In this document: in pieces, positions 16,830 to 27,479 of the stretch
How the letters are laid out: each line of letters starts with the position of its first letter
How positions within the stretch are numbered: the stretch's first letter is position 1
DNA from: Roseitalea sp.
GTDB lineage: Bacteria; Pseudomonadota; Alphaproteobacteria; Rhizobiales; Rhizobiaceae
DNA length: 64,000 nucleotides
Reading direction: 5' to 3'
NCBI GenBank assembly: GCA_017642895.1
Contig: JAEPON010000018.1
Span: 1 to 64,000 of the forward strand
Notes under the pieces: generated by a model
What the model saw: only the letters and a program-made list of their open reading frames with translations
Told to the model about the DNA's origin: nothing
Databases searched by the model: none
Made by a program: the position numbers and the translations under genes

Positions 16830-18002
16830 TCAGACGTTGACGGGCTCGGCCGGCGGCGTATCGGGGGGCGAGGTTTGCGGCGCGGGCAGCCGGGGCGGTG
16901 TGTGTGCGGAATCGCGGCGCCCGGCACCACGGCGCTGATGCTGGCGCAGCCGGACCAAACGCACGCGCCTTATGCGCCGCGGATCGGCATCCAGCACTTC
17001 CATCTCATATCCGGCAAATGAGGGGATGACCTCGCCGCGTACCGGCACATGACCGAGCAGCGAGAAGATGAGGCCGCCAATGGTATCGACATCGCCTTCC
17101 TCGCGGCGCGCCGCTTCGACGAAGGCGGGACCAAGTTCGCGGCCCGCTTCTTCCAATTCCAGCCGGGCATCGACGATCACCGTGTTTTCATCGGCACGCT
17201 CGATCTGAACCTCGACTTCGTCATGCTCATCCTCGATGTCGCCGACGACGATCTCGACAATGTCTTCAAGCGAGACAAGGCCATCGGTGCCGCCATATTC
17301 GTCGATCACCAGAGCCATCTGGATGCGCTGGGTCTGCATGCGGCCCATCAGGTCGGAAGCCAGCATGGAGGGCGGCACAAACAGCACGTCACGCATCAGC
17401 TTGAGGTCGCCGATCGTGCGCGAGAAGTCGATCCTGGACAGGTCAAGCGCCGCCTTGGCCGCGCTGTTGGTCCGACCGTTGGCAGCACCTTTGGATGTCG
17501 TCGCGCCGGCGCTTGCCGCCTTGGGCCGCCGCGTCCGGCGGCGGCCGGTGCGCGTCAGATAGGCGACGACGTCGCGAATGTGGACCATGCCACGCGGATC
17601 GTCGAGCGTTTCATTGTAGACCGGCATGCGGCTGTGGCCGGAGGTCTCGAACAGTTTGAGAAGATCGCCAAGCGAGGTCGACAGGTCCACCGCCTCGATA
17701 TCGCCGCGCGGCACCATCACATCGACCACGCGCACCTCGCGCAGCCGCAATATGTTGTGCAGCATGGCGCGTTCGTCGGCGGAGATCGTCTGGTCCCCGG
17801 CGGCGCCGGACGCGGCCAGTGCATCCTGCAGGTTCTCGCGCATGGTGACGCTGTCCTGCGGCCGGAACAGAAAGGCCAGGCGCTGGAAGAAACCAGGTGG
17901 TTTTCGTGGCGGGATGATAGCGGGCAAGCCCGGACTCGAAGGCTCGGGCTCCGGTTCAGGCGGCGCATCGCGCGCCGTGACGTCAGTTTGTCGGTCTTCC
18001 AT
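16830..18002 (-). CDS. CorC/HlyC family CBS-domain protein
   Basis: This is a cytoplasmic protein with paired CBS domains and a C-terminal CorC_HlyC domain, like E. coli YbeX/CorC. The first CBS region begins MVPRGDIEAVDLSTSLGDL (about residue 100). The second is PPSMLASDLMGRMQTQRIQMALVIDEYGGTDGLVSLEDIVEIVVGDIEDEHD, split across about 215-265. Between them is a basic, low-complexity insert (about 150-195, RRRTRRPKAASAG and onwards). A proline-rich tail follows residue 355. The ybeY gene upstream overlaps by 20 bases. The ybeY-corC-lnt order matches many proteobacteria. Links to magnesium/cobalt or membrane stress are known for the family but unproven here. Confidence 0.92.
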   Translation of the reverse strand: MEDRQTDVTARDAPPEPEPEPSSPGLPAIIPPRKPPGFFQRLAFLFRPQDSVTMRENLQDALAASGAAGDQTISADERAMLHNILRLREVRVVDVMVPRGDIEAVDLSTSLGDLLKLFETSGHSRMPVYNETLDDPRGMVHIRDVVAYLTRTGRRRTRRPKAASAGATTSKGAANGRTNSAAKAALDLSRIDFSRTIGDLKLMRDVLFVPPSMLASDLMGRMQTQRIQMALVIDEYGGTDGLVSLEDIVEIVVGDIEDEHDEVEVQIERADENTVIVDARLELEEAGRELGPAFVEAARREEGDVDTIGGLIFSLLGHVPVRGEVIPSFAGYEMEVLDADPRRIRRVRLVRLRQHQRRGAGRRDSAHTPPRLPAPQTSPPDTPPAEPVNV

Positions 18003-18495
18003 CGTCTTTCATGTCGTCCGATATCGGCGTGTAGGGATCGTCGATCCCCAGATCGGCCAATATTGTCCGTTCGAGGCGCTCCATATGGTCGGCTTCGTCG
18101 TCCAGTTCGTGATCATAGCCCAAAAGATGCAAGAAGCCATGAACAATCAGATGGGTGACATGGGCATCCATGTTCTTGCCGTCAATGGCCGCTTCACGCT
18201 CGATCGTCTCGCGGGCCAGAACGATGTCGCCAAGCAACGGGCCGGGCGGATCGCCAGCGGTGACCGGGTAGGCCGGAAAGGACAAGACGTTGGTCGGCTT
18301 GTCGTTGCGCCGCCATTTGGCGTTGAGTGTGCGGATGGTCGCATCGTCGGTCAAAACGACCGACAGTTCGGAGGTCTCGCCGGCAAGGCCCAGAACACCG
18401 GCGGCATGGCGAATCGTGCGCTCGATCGCCGGCCGCACTTCGGCTTCGGGTGGCCACCCGCCGCCCTCGATGGCGATATCGACATGCAGGTGCAC
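17983..18495 (-). CDS. ybeY: endoribonuclease YbeY
   Basis: YbeY is a zinc endoribonuclease acting in 16S rRNA 3' maturation and ribosome quality control. The metal motif H-G-F-L-H-L-L-G-Y-D-H (near residue 130) is intact, preceded by NAKWRRNDKPTNVLSFP, the usual substrate-pocket signature. The start is a GTG at 18495 (MHLHVDIAIEGGGW), 8 bases after the phoH stop. Its 170 residues are normal. Coupled to phoH upstream and corC downstream. Confidence 0.96.
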   Translation of the reverse strand: MHLHVDIAIEGGGWPPEAEVRPAIERTIRHAAGVLGLAGETSELSVVLTDDATIRTLNAKWRRNDKPTNVLSFPAYPVTAGDPPGPLLGDIVLARETIEREAAIDGKNMDAHVTHLIVHGFLHLLGYDHELDDEADHMERLERTILADLGIDDPYTPISDDMKDDGRPTN

Positions 18496-18503
18496 GGGCC
18501 GCC

Positions 18504-19526
18504 TCAGCCGCCATCGCGGTCATAGGCCGCAACGATCCGCGCGACCAGTGGATGGCGCACGACATCGGTGTCGCGGAAACGCACGGTGACGATGCCCTCG
18601 ACATCGCCGAGCAGGCCGAGCGCCTCGACGAGACCCGACTTCTGGCCCGGCGGCAGATCGACCTGGCTGGGATCACCGGTGACGATCATGCGGGCATTTT
18701 CGCCAAGCCGCGTCAGGAACATCTTCATTTGCATCGATGTGGTGTTCTGCGCCTCGTCGAGAATGACGGCCGCGTTCGACAGGGTCCGGCCGCGCATGAA
18801 GGCGAGCGGCGCGATCTCGATGACGCCGGCCGCAAGCGCGCGCTCCACCTTGTCGCCGGGGATCATGTCGTAGAGCGCGTCATAGAGCGGCCGCAGATAG
18901 GGATCGACCTTCTCCTTCATGTCGCCGGGCAGAAATCCCAGCCGCTCGCCGGCCTCGACGGCGGGGCGCGACAGGATGATCCGGTCGATCCGGCCGCGTT
19001 CGAGCAGCATCGCCGCATGGGCGACCGCCAGATAGGTCTTGCCGGTGCCGGCCGGGCCAACGCCGAACACGAGTTCGGCGCGCTCGAGCGCCCGCATATA
19101 GGCGTCCTGGTTGGGCGTACGGGCCATGATCGTCCGCTTGCGCGTGGCGATCTGGGCGGCAGCGATCCGTCCGGTGCCGTCCATGGTGGGCAGCGACAAT
19201 TGATCGTCGGCGGCCATCGCCATGCGCAGCGCGCCTTCGACATCGGACGCTTCGGGCTCCTTGCCGCCCTCCTCGATCCGGTCATACAGCCAGTCGAGCG
19301 CGCGGCGCGCCTGTTCGGTCGCCAGCGGGTCGCCCTTGATCGTCACCTGGTTGCCGCGCGTGCGCACATCGATGCCGAGCATCTGCTCGATCAGGGCAAG
19401 ATTCTGGTCGAACTGGCCGAACAGTGCGCGCGCGTGGTGATTGTTGTCGAACGTCATGACAATGTGGGCGAGATCGGACGCGCCATGGGGCGCGATCTGC
19501 GTTTTGACACCTGTCTGCGTCGTCAA
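18504..19526 (-). CDS. phoH: PhoH-like ATPase
   Basis: PhoH family ATPases have an RNA-linked role that is not well defined. The P-loop GPAGTGKTYLAVA (near residue 160), the RPAVEAGERLGFLPGD motif and the Walker B-like VILDEAQNTTSMQMKMFLTRLG are all present. An N-terminal KH-like part covers about 20-100. The start is a TTG at 19526 after ACAGGACGGACAG; the next ATG is 23 codons in and would cut conserved N-terminal sequence. It follows miaB by 22 bases and leads into ybeY, the usual miaB-phoH-ybeY order. Confidence 0.95.
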   Translation of the reverse strand: MTTQTGVKTQIAPHGASDLAHIVMTFDNNHHARALFGQFDQNLALIEQMLGIDVRTRGNQVTIKGDPLATEQARRALDWLYDRIEEGGKEPEASDVEGALRMAMAADDQLSLPTMDGTGRIAAAQIATRKRTIMARTPNQDAYMRALERAELVFGVGPAGTGKTYLAVAHAAMLLERGRIDRIILSRPAVEAGERLGFLPGDMKEKVDPYLRPLYDALYDMIPGDKVERALAAGVIEIAPLAFMRGRTLSNAAVILDEAQNTTSMQMKMFLTRLGENARMIVTGDPSQVDLPPGQKSGLVEALGLLGDVEGIVTVRFRDTDVVRHPLVARIVAAYDRDGG

Positions 19527-19548
19527 GCGCTCTGTCCGTCCTGTTGGT

Positions 19549-20935
<1,387 letters not shown>

Positions 20936-20949
<14 letters not shown>

Positions 20950-21775
20950 GCGCCGTCCTTAGCGGGTTTTGCCGGCCAGCGGAAGAAGGGTGCTGCCCCC
21001 GGACAAAGGCCGACATCATCCGGCGCACGGCGCTTTCGGTTGCGGCGGCGAGCCTTTTGCGGTCGGTGCCCGGTGCCACCGTGACCGGTTCGCCGAACCC
21101 GACATGGATGTCGATGCGGCCCTCGCGCAGGATACGCACAAGATGTGGCCCGATGCCGATGTCGCCCGGCCAGGCGGCCAGCGGCCGCGATTGGCGTCCC
21201 ATCGGGATACCATCGATGCCGGTATAGGCGATCGCCACCGGCTGGACCGTCGCATCCGCGCCGTTTTCCGTGCCAATGCCCAGCGCGCCGAAAAGCGACG
21301 ATTTGAACGGATAGACAAAGTTGCCGCACGATGTGGTGCCCTCGGCAAACAGGACGATCGTGTCGCCTTGGGCGAGCCGCCGTGCGACGGTTTCGGCCTG
21401 GGTGCGAGTGGTGGCGCGGGCATTGCGCGAGACGAACACCGAATCCTGCAAACGGGCCAGAAGGCCGAAAACCGGCCAGTCACGGACATCGTCCTTGGCG
21501 ATGAAACTGACCGGTGCGACCGAACCGAGCGCGACGATATCGAGCCAAGATGCATGGTTGGCGACCAGCAGCACGCCGTGGCCATCGGTCCGCGCCGGAG
21601 CGCCATGCGCTTCGATGCGCAACCCCATGGCGCGCGCCACCCAGCGATGCCACGTCTGCGCGGTGCACTTGCGGAGCGGCCACCGCCGCCAATGGGCGAC
21701 CAGATGGACAGGCAGCAGCACCGCCGTGATGACGAGCACCAGCACAACGACAAAGACCGCGCGCAACGTCTCCAT
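20936..21775 (-). CDS. olsA: 1-acyl-glycerol-3-phosphate acyltransferase family; probable OlsA
   Basis: This is a PlsC-superfamily acyltransferase. An N-terminal membrane segment ([16 protein letters not shown]) is followed by the acceptor motif H-x4-D in [11 protein letters not shown] (near residue 75), [20 protein letters not shown] and a late IDGIPMG. In Sinorhizobium the acyltransferase gene beside miaB encodes OlsA, which O-acylates lyso-ornithine lipid. I assign OlsA on that position, from memory, and because olsB is also in this window (48703-49545). A general PlsC or other lipid acyltransferase is possible. It overlaps miaB and lies 3 bases downstream of rimI. Confidence 0.8.
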
Positions 21776-21778
21776 CGG

Positions 21779-22291
21779 TCAGCGCGCCTTGCGCACGGGC
21801 GTCACGTCATGGCGCATCACCAGCGCGCGCGTGCGCGTCTCGGACGTGCCGCGATAGTATTCCGGCCGGTCACCGACGACGGCGAAGCCGAGCTTGCGGT
21901 AAAGCGCGGCGGCGGCCGCATTGGTCTCGCCGACTTCCAGAAACACCGAGGCGAGCCGCTCGCGATGGGCGTGGGCCAACACATGGGCCATCAGCCGCGC
22001 ACCGACGCCGTGGCCCTGCCATTCGGGGCGAACGGCGATCGTCAGGATCTCCGCCTCGTCGGCGGCCGTGCGCAGCAGGACAAAGCCGGTCATCGCGCCA
22101 CCGCGCGCGCTTGCCTCCGGCGCGGCGAAGCCAAAGACGTTGGCTGTGCCCAGAAGATCGGCGATTTCGCCATCGGTCCAGGGGCGGGCAAACAGAACCC
22201 GGTGGATGTCGGACGCCTCGACGGCGTCGGAGCGCTGCATCGGCGCGATCGCGATGTCGGACGCGCCCCAAAGACCCTGCCACCATTTCAT
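21779..22291 (-). CDS. rimI: ribosomal-protein-alanine N-acetyltransferase (GNAT)
   Basis: A 170-residue GNAT acetyltransferase. The acetyl-CoA site reads AVRPEWQGHGVGARLMAHVLAHA, followed by VFLEVGETNAAAAALYRKLGF and YYR, the RimI signature. In E. coli RimI acetylates ribosomal protein S18. The gene overlaps the tsaB stop by 4 bases, as expected for the tsaB-rimI pair found across bacteria. Confidence 0.92.
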   Translation of the reverse strand: MKWWQGLWGASDIAIAPMQRSDAVEASDIHRVLFARPWTDGEIADLLGTANVFGFAAPEASARGGAMTGFVLLRTAADEAEILTIAVRPEWQGHGVGARLMAHVLAHAHRERLASVFLEVGETNAAAAALYRKLGFAVVGDRPEYYRGTSETRTRALVMRHDVTPVRKAR

Positions 22292-22965
22292 GCGGCGTTT
22301 TCCCCGTCCGAACGGCGCGGCAGGGCAAACCCCGTCTGCGGCTTGGCATCCGCCCCGCGCAGATAGAGCGGCGACGGCGCATGCGCGAACAAGCGGCCCG
22401 CGCGGGCGACAGCACCGATCGTGCCCACCGGCCGGTCAATGGCGTTGGGCAGGTCCGAGCCGACGGCAGTCGCAGCATCGCCGACCAGAAGCGCGCAATC
22501 GGGGCGCAGACACGCGCTGACCGTGTCTTCGGGAACCGCCCGCGCCGCATCGAGTGCGTCACAATCAGCCGAAAAATGCTGCATGAAAATCTGGCCCCGG
22601 CCACCGCCGATCAGGACCGCGAACGGACCAGCGGGATTCTCCCCGTCAACGGCCTGCACAGCCAGGCTTTCGAGCGTGGTGACCCCGGTCACCGGCTGAG
22701 AGCGCGCCACGGCGATGCCGCGCGCCGCCGCGACGCCGACGCGGATGCCGGTGAACGAGCCCGGGCCGATCGTGACTGTCAGGCCGGTCAGATCGCCGAA
22801 TGCGGCGCCTGCTTCGTCCATGACATCAGCAACGACACCCATCAGCCGTTCGGCATGGCCGCGGCCGATCGCCTCCTCGCGCGCGGCAAGGATCGTGTCG
22901 GCCGCCGGATCGTAAACGCAAGCCGAGCAAAAGCGCGAAGCGGTATCGAGAACGAGGACACTCAT
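22288..22965 (-). CDS. tsaB: tRNA threonylcarbamoyladenosine biosynthesis protein TsaB
   Basis: TsaB partners with TsaD in making t6A37 in tRNA. It has an ASKHA fold: MSVLVLDTASRFCSACVYD at the start, then IGPGSFTGIRVGVAAARGIA (about 70-90), which is diagnostic. Its 225 residues are normal. The gene lies only 32 bases after the GH42 gene of the sugar island, on the same strand, with no terminator between. A compact promoter may overlap the GH42 stop. Confidence 0.95.
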   Translation of the reverse strand: MSVLVLDTASRFCSACVYDPAADTILAAREEAIGRGHAERLMGVVADVMDEAGAAFGDLTGLTVTIGPGSFTGIRVGVAAARGIAVARSQPVTGVTTLESLAVQAVDGENPAGPFAVLIGGGRGQIFMQHFSADCDALDAARAVPEDTVSACLRPDCALLVGDAATAVGSDLPNAIDRPVGTIGAVARAGRLFAHAPSPLYLRGADAKPQTGFALPRRSDGENAA

Positions 22966-22972
22966 CGGCCTG

Positions 22973-23001
22973 TGCTATGTCGGCGTGCCGGCGGTGGTCA
23001 A
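22973..23001 (-). promoter_or_regulatory. candidate promoter for tsaB overlapping the GH42 stop
   Basis: Minus-strand TTGACC (23001-22996), 17-base spacer, ATAGCA (22978-22973). Initiation would fall at or next to the tsaB ATG (22965), implying a leaderless or very short 5' end. The -10 match is weak. Confidence 0.3.
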
Positions 23002-24983
23002 GCGCGTCTGACGGCCAGCACCCCCCGCGGTTCCAGCATCGCCTCGCCGAGTAACATATCGCCTGGCCCGGTCCATTGCGAGACATCGACCGGTTCGGGT
23101 CCATAATTGAACAGATAGCGGATCGCGCCATTGTCGCGCACCCGCACGTCGCGATGCAGATCGAGCGGCGCAATCCCGGCATCGGCAAGCACGCGGCGCA
23201 CAAGCCCGTCGGCGAGCGCCGCATCCGGACGGCCGGCCAGATAATGGACCCCGCCCTTGGACAGATGGGCCGGATGGCCATCGGCGCAGCGCGTTTCCAC
23301 GGTCACATCGTCTCCGTGGCGAACGAATTCACGCCAACCCTCGAAGGTCGTGCCATTATCGAGCCGGACCGGCGCGAAGGGCGGTCGGCTTTCGACGCGT
23401 GTGACGGTGACGCCGGTGAGCGCGCCGAACGGGCCGGGCGGCAGGTCGGGATGGATCTGGAAGTCAGGCGTTTTCGACCCCGTGCGCGGGCCGACGATCA
23501 GATCGGCATCGCCGGCGGCGAGCGCCTCGGCCAGTGCCGCGCTGCCGGCAAAGACCGAAGGCAGGATGACGAGCTTGCGACCCTCAACCGCTTCAGGCGT
23601 CGGTGGAACCACGTCGACATTCACCCCGGCGCGGCGCAAGGCGCGGTAAAAGCGCAGCGCCATGTCGAGATGGGAAAAATCGGCGCCCTGTGGTTGAATT
23701 TCCCACGCCCACGCACTTTCATAGTCGAAAACGAGCGCCACATCGGCGCGTTGGGGCGCTGCGATCGCATTGAGCGCATCGAGTTCGCCCGACACCTTTT
23801 TGCAGACATGCCAGCCCTCGTTCTTGTCGCCGTTCGGCAACAGCAAGGCTTCATGCATCTGCTCCTGCGCGAAGGGCGGCTGGCGCCAGCGGAACCAGGA
23901 GACGATCTCGGCACCGGCAGCGAATGCCTCGAACGCCCAGAGGCGCAGCGCGCCGGGCTCAGGCGCGGGATTGAAAGGCGCCCAATTCACTGGTCCGGGC
24001 TGCTGTTCCATCACCCACCAGCGGCCTTCGCTTTCGCCATTGCGCACCTGCCCGCAGGCCCGGTAGAGATCGTGGTGGAACGCCTGAAGGTCCGGATCGC
24101 CGACGCCCAGATAGCGCAGCTTGACCGCTTCATCGGACGTGTCGCGGTCCAGAAAGCCCAACGGGTAGGAATCCCAGGTGGCGACGTCGAGGTCTTCGCT
24201 CACCGCATAGTGGTCAAAGGCGATCTCGGACCCCATGAAATTGTGGCTGACGGCGCGGCCCGGCGAATGGCGGCGGATGATGTCGGCCTGCAAACGGTTG
24301 AAGGCGACCACCTGATCGGACGAATAGCGCCAGAAATCCATGACATGGGCCGGGTTCGGTTCGGTCACCGTCAGGTTGGGCAGGTCGATCGCGTCGAACG
24401 ACAGATATTCCTTGGACCAGAAGACATTGCCCCAGGCGCGGTTGAGCGCATCGGGTGACTGGTATTTCTGCGCCAACCAGTCGCGGAACCCGTCACGCGC
24501 GGCGCGCGAATAGCTCATCACCGTGTCATGGCAGCCATATTCGTTGTCGATCTGCCAGGCTTCCAGAGCGTCGTGGTCGCCATAGCGCCGCGCCAGCGCC
24601 TCGGCGATCCGCGCGCATTCGGCGCGATAACCCTGATGGGAAAAGCAGTAGTGGCGGCGCGAACCAAAGCGGCGTTCCCGCCCGTCCTCGTCGATGGCGA
24701 TCATGTCGGGCATCGCATCGACCAGCCATTTGGGCGGTGTCGCGGTCGGCGTGCCCAAGACGATGCGCAAACCCGCGCCCGCCAGCACGTCGAACGCCTC
24801 GTCCATCCAGCCGAAATCGGTGCTGCCGGGCTCGGGCTCGAGCCGCGACCAGGCAAACTCGCCGATCCGCACATGGCTGATGCCCGCTTCGACCATCAGC
24901 GCGGCGTCGGTGTCCCAGCGCTCGCGCGGCCAGTGTTCGGGGTAATAGCAGGTGCCGAGGCGCTGCTTGCGAAGGGTGGTCAT
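22998..24983 (-). CDS. beta-galactosidase, glycoside hydrolase family 42
   Basis: GH42 enzymes release terminal beta-galactose. The start RLGTCYYPEHWPRERWDTDA and the TIM-barrel motifs are typical. The acid/base Glu is in AWQIDNEYGCHDTV (near residue 148). The nucleophile region is expected near WWVMEQQPGPVNW (Glu near 315). A middle trimerisation domain and a C-terminal beta domain follow, giving 661 residues. No signal peptide is visible, so it should act in the cytoplasm on imported galactosides. It is the last gene of the galactoside cluster on the minus strand. Confidence 0.93.
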   Translation of the reverse strand: MTTLRKQRLGTCYYPEHWPRERWDTDAALMVEAGISHVRIGEFAWSRLEPEPGSTDFGWMDEAFDVLAGAGLRIVLGTPTATPPKWLVDAMPDMIAIDEDGRERRFGSRRHYCFSHQGYRAECARIAEALARRYGDHDALEAWQIDNEYGCHDTVMSYSRAARDGFRDWLAQKYQSPDALNRAWGNVFWSKEYLSFDAIDLPNLTVTEPNPAHVMDFWRYSSDQVVAFNRLQADIIRRHSPGRAVSHNFMGSEIAFDHYAVSEDLDVATWDSYPLGFLDRDTSDEAVKLRYLGVGDPDLQAFHHDLYRACGQVRNGESEGRWWVMEQQPGPVNWAPFNPAPEPGALRLWAFEAFAAGAEIVSWFRWRQPPFAQEQMHEALLLPNGDKNEGWHVCKKVSGELDALNAIAAPQRADVALVFDYESAWAWEIQPQGADFSHLDMALRFYRALRRAGVNVDVVPPTPEAVEGRKLVILPSVFAGSAALAEALAAGDADLIVGPRTGSKTPDFQIHPDLPPGPFGALTGVTVTRVESRPPFAPVRLDNGTTFEGWREFVRHGDDVTVETRCADGHPAHLSKGGVHYLAGRPDAALADGLVRRVLADAGIAPLDLHRDVRVRDNGAIRYLFNYGPEPVDVSQWTGPGDMLLGEAMLEPRGVLAVRRA

Positions 24984-25001
24984 GTCAGGGCATCCGGTGG
25001 A

Positions 25002-25868
25002 TCAGAGATGCAGAACCGGCTCGAACCGCGGTTCGATGTCGGCGTCAAGGGTCACGAGCAACGTCGCGCCGGCATCGGGATCGTTCGCGCGTGCGGCTTC
25101 ATCCATGTTCTCCCAGGCCGATGTCACGGCAAGCCGATTGCCGCCGACAAAGGCGGGACAGCTCGGCTGGGTGACCGGCAGATCGATCGTCATGGTGCGC
25201 GTACCGTCCGGCGCGTAACGGTCCAGCGCGGACGCGCCCCAACGGGCGTTCCATATGTTGCCACCGCCATCGCAGATCGACCCGTCGAGGCCGCCCTGCC
25301 CGCCCGCATGGTCGAAAAAGACCGCCGGTTCGCCGGTGAGCGCGCCGGTTTCTGGATCAGTTGCCACGCACATCAGCTTGCCGGTCGGCGTGTCGGCGAA
25401 ATAGGCGGTCTCCCCGTCCGGCGAAAAGCAGATCGCATTGGGAATGGTGATGCCATCAAAGAGCTTTTCGAGCGTGCCGGCGAACCAGCGATAGATGGCG
25501 CCGGCACCGGGCTCGGCGCCCTTGCCCATCGTGCCAAGCCAGAACGCGCCGGAGGGATGGATGCGCGCATCGTTGGACCGCGTCTGCGGGTCGTCGGCTT
25601 CGATTGCCGCCATCTGGTTGAGGTCCGCGCCGTCCCACAGCCACAGGCCGGTCTCGGTGAAGATCACGTCACGACCGTCCGGCGCGACGCCCATGGCACT
25701 GGCCATTTCGGGCAGATCGAGGACGGTTTCGGTTCCCGTGGCAAAATCATGCGCATGGCGCTTCTGCCCCACGATATCGAACCAGAACAGCGTGTTGCGC
25801 CGGTCGCAGAAGAACGGACCTTCGCCGAGGTGGCAGTGTGTGCGTGACAGAAAATCGGTTGCAGCCAT
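25002..25868 (-). CDS. SMP-30/gluconolactonase family protein (probable galactonolactonase)
   Basis: A six-bladed beta-propeller lactonase of the SMP-30/LRE type. Typical motifs are HCHLGEGPFFCDRRNTLFWFDI at the start (split across two strands), HPSGAFWLGTMGKGAEPGAGAIYR and PNAICFSPDGETAYFADT, with metal-binding Glu, Asn and Asp. Between a sugar dehydrogenase and a KDGal pathway it most likely opens galactono-lactone, but the substrate is inferred from position only. It lies 18 bases from the GH42 start and 5 bases after the dgoA stop. Confidence 0.88.
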   Translation of the reverse strand: MAATDFLSRTHCHLGEGPFFCDRRNTLFWFDIVGQKRHAHDFATGTETVLDLPEMASAMGVAPDGRDVIFTETGLWLWDGADLNQMAAIEADDPQTRSNDARIHPSGAFWLGTMGKGAEPGAGAIYRWFAGTLEKLFDGITIPNAICFSPDGETAYFADTPTGKLMCVATDPETGALTGEPAVFFDHAGGQGGLDGSICDGGGNIWNARWGASALDRYAPDGTRTMTIDLPVTQPSCPAFVGGNRLAVTSAWENMDEAARANDPDAGATLLVTLDADIEPRFEPVLHL

Positions 25869-25873
25869 GATCC

Positions 25874-26506
25874 CTATCCGAAAACCGCATCATAGGCGGC
25901 CATGGCAGTTTTGGCGCGTTCGGCGACCGCGCCGGCGTCCAATCGGGGCGCATAAAGCGACGAACCCAGGCCAAATGTGCGCACGCCGACTTTGCCATAA
26001 GCCGCAAAATCATCGTGCGACACGCCGCCCACCGCGCCGATCACCGCATCGTCGGGCAGAACGGCCGAGATCGCCTTGATGCCGGACGGGCCGAGAACGC
26101 TTGCGGGAAAGAATTTCAGCGCCGACGCACCAAGCGCGATCGCCTCCAGCGCTTCGCTGGGCGTGAAGACGCCGGGCATGGTGACCAGCCCGCGTTCGGC
26201 CGCGCGGCCCATAACATCAGCATCAATGTTGGGCGAGACCAGAAGCCGGCCGCCGGCATCGGCCAACCGGTCGACATCGGAGGACGTCAGCACCGTGCCG
26301 GCGCCAATCAGTGTCTCGCCACCAAAACGGGCCGCGATCTTTTCAATGGAGGCGAACGGCCCGGGCGAATTGAGCGGCACTTCGATCGCGTCGAAACCGG
26401 CATCGACCAGCACCGAGGCAATGTCGATCGCTTCATCGGGCTTCAAGCCCCGCAGGATTGCAACGAGCCCGCGCCGCAGACCGGGCCATGGTGCCGACTG
26501 GCTCAT
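25874..26506 (-). CDS. dgoA: 2-dehydro-3-deoxy-6-phosphogalactonate aldolase
   Basis: A class I aldolase splitting KDPGal to pyruvate and glyceraldehyde 3-phosphate. The KDPG/KDPGal family features are AILRGLKPDEAIDIASVLVDAGFDAIEVPLNS split over the first 45 residues, then GAGTVLTSSDVDRLADAG and ALKFFPASVLGPSGIKA with the Schiff-base Lys in LKFFPA. The ATG at 26506 (MSQSAPWPGLRRGL) gives 210 residues; the upstream open frame only shadows dgoK. It follows dgoK by 7 bases. Confidence 0.93.
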   Translation of the reverse strand: MSQSAPWPGLRRGLVAILRGLKPDEAIDIASVLVDAGFDAIEVPLNSPGPFASIEKIAARFGGETLIGAGTVLTSSDVDRLADAGGRLLVSPNIDADVMGRAAERGLVTMPGVFTPSEALEAIALGASALKFFPASVLGPSGIKAISAVLPDDAVIGAVGGVSHDDFAAYGKVGVRTFGLGSSLYAPRLDAGAVAERAKTAMAAYDAVFG

Positions 26507-26513
26507 CGCAAGC

Positions 26514-27479
26514 TCACCCGTTTGCCGCGGCATGGGGGACAGCGCCGAACATGTCGGGCCAGAAGCGGCTTGCGGCAGCCAGAAGGCCGGCACGCGCGAG
26601 CACCTCGCCGTCAAACACATCCGTCGCAATGCCGACCAGATCGAGCGCCCGCCCGTAAAGCGCGCCCAGCGTGCCGCCGCCGACCAACGTCAGCCGCCCG
26701 GGCTTGCCGAACCGGGCGAGCGCGCCGGCAATGTCCTGGCCGATGATCGTGCCGGACAGCGTCGCCACGGCCTGGGCCGCATCGGCGCCATGCAGCAGCG
26801 CGCGCGACCGGATGGAAAAAAGCCGCATCAGCATCTGGGCCGGCTCGTCGATGGAGGCCTGAACAGCGGCGTCGAACGCGGCGCCATCAAGCCCGTCGCC
26901 GCCCGACAGCGAGTGCCGCAACACCGACGCCCCGGACAGGGCGGCGAACAGGTCGCCGGTCAGCGCTGTGGCAAAACCCGAAACCCGGGCAGCGCCATCG
27001 TCCATCCTGACCCATTTGGCATGGGTGCCCGGCATGCAGACCAGCCCGTCGGCGCGGTCGCCGGCGATCCGGCCAAGACCCAGAAGCTGGGTCTCCTCGC
27101 TGCGCATCACATCAGGGGTCGCCGCGCTCCGGTCGGCGATACCCGGCAGGATGCGCACGGCGCGGGCCGTGCCGGACACGGGCTGCGCGCGTTCAATAAT
27201 CGTTTCGAGCCCGGCCGGCACTTCCACATAGGGCGCCTCCTGCCAGCCCTGCCGGCTACCGACCATGCCGCACATCATCACCGGAACGGCCGGTCCGGCA
27301 CCCAGTTCGACCAGATGATGTTCCAAAATGCCTTCGAAGGCGCGCGGTTCGGTCGCGCCCATGCCCTCGCCGCTGCGCGCTTCGCCAAGCACGGTTCCGG
27401 CGCGATCGACGGCCCACAGACGCAGCCGGGACGTGCCCCAATCGACCAGGACGGCCGCGATAGCGTCGTTGGCGGTCAC
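26514..27479 (-). CDS. dgoK: 2-dehydro-3-deoxygalactonokinase
   Basis: DgoK phosphorylates KDGal to KDPGal. The ATPase fold signature is present: VLVDWGTSRLRLWAVD at the start, then MCGMVGSRQGWQEAPYV and CMPGTHAKWVRMDDG, diagnostic of DgoK. Start is a GTG at 27479, overlapping the SDR stop by 4 bases, so translation is probably coupled. Its 321 residues are slightly longer than E. coli DgoK. Confidence 0.94.
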   Translation of the reverse strand: MTANDAIAAVLVDWGTSRLRLWAVDRAGTVLGEARSGEGMGATEPRAFEGILEHHLVELGAGPAVPVMMCGMVGSRQGWQEAPYVEVPAGLETIIERAQPVSGTARAVRILPGIADRSAATPDVMRSEETQLLGLGRIAGDRADGLVCMPGTHAKWVRMDDGAARVSGFATALTGDLFAALSGASVLRHSLSGGDGLDGAAFDAAVQASIDEPAQMLMRLFSIRSRALLHGADAAQAVATLSGTIIGQDIAGALARFGKPGRLTLVGGGTLGALYGRALDLVGIATDVFDGEVLARAGLLAAASRFWPDMFGAVPHAAANG

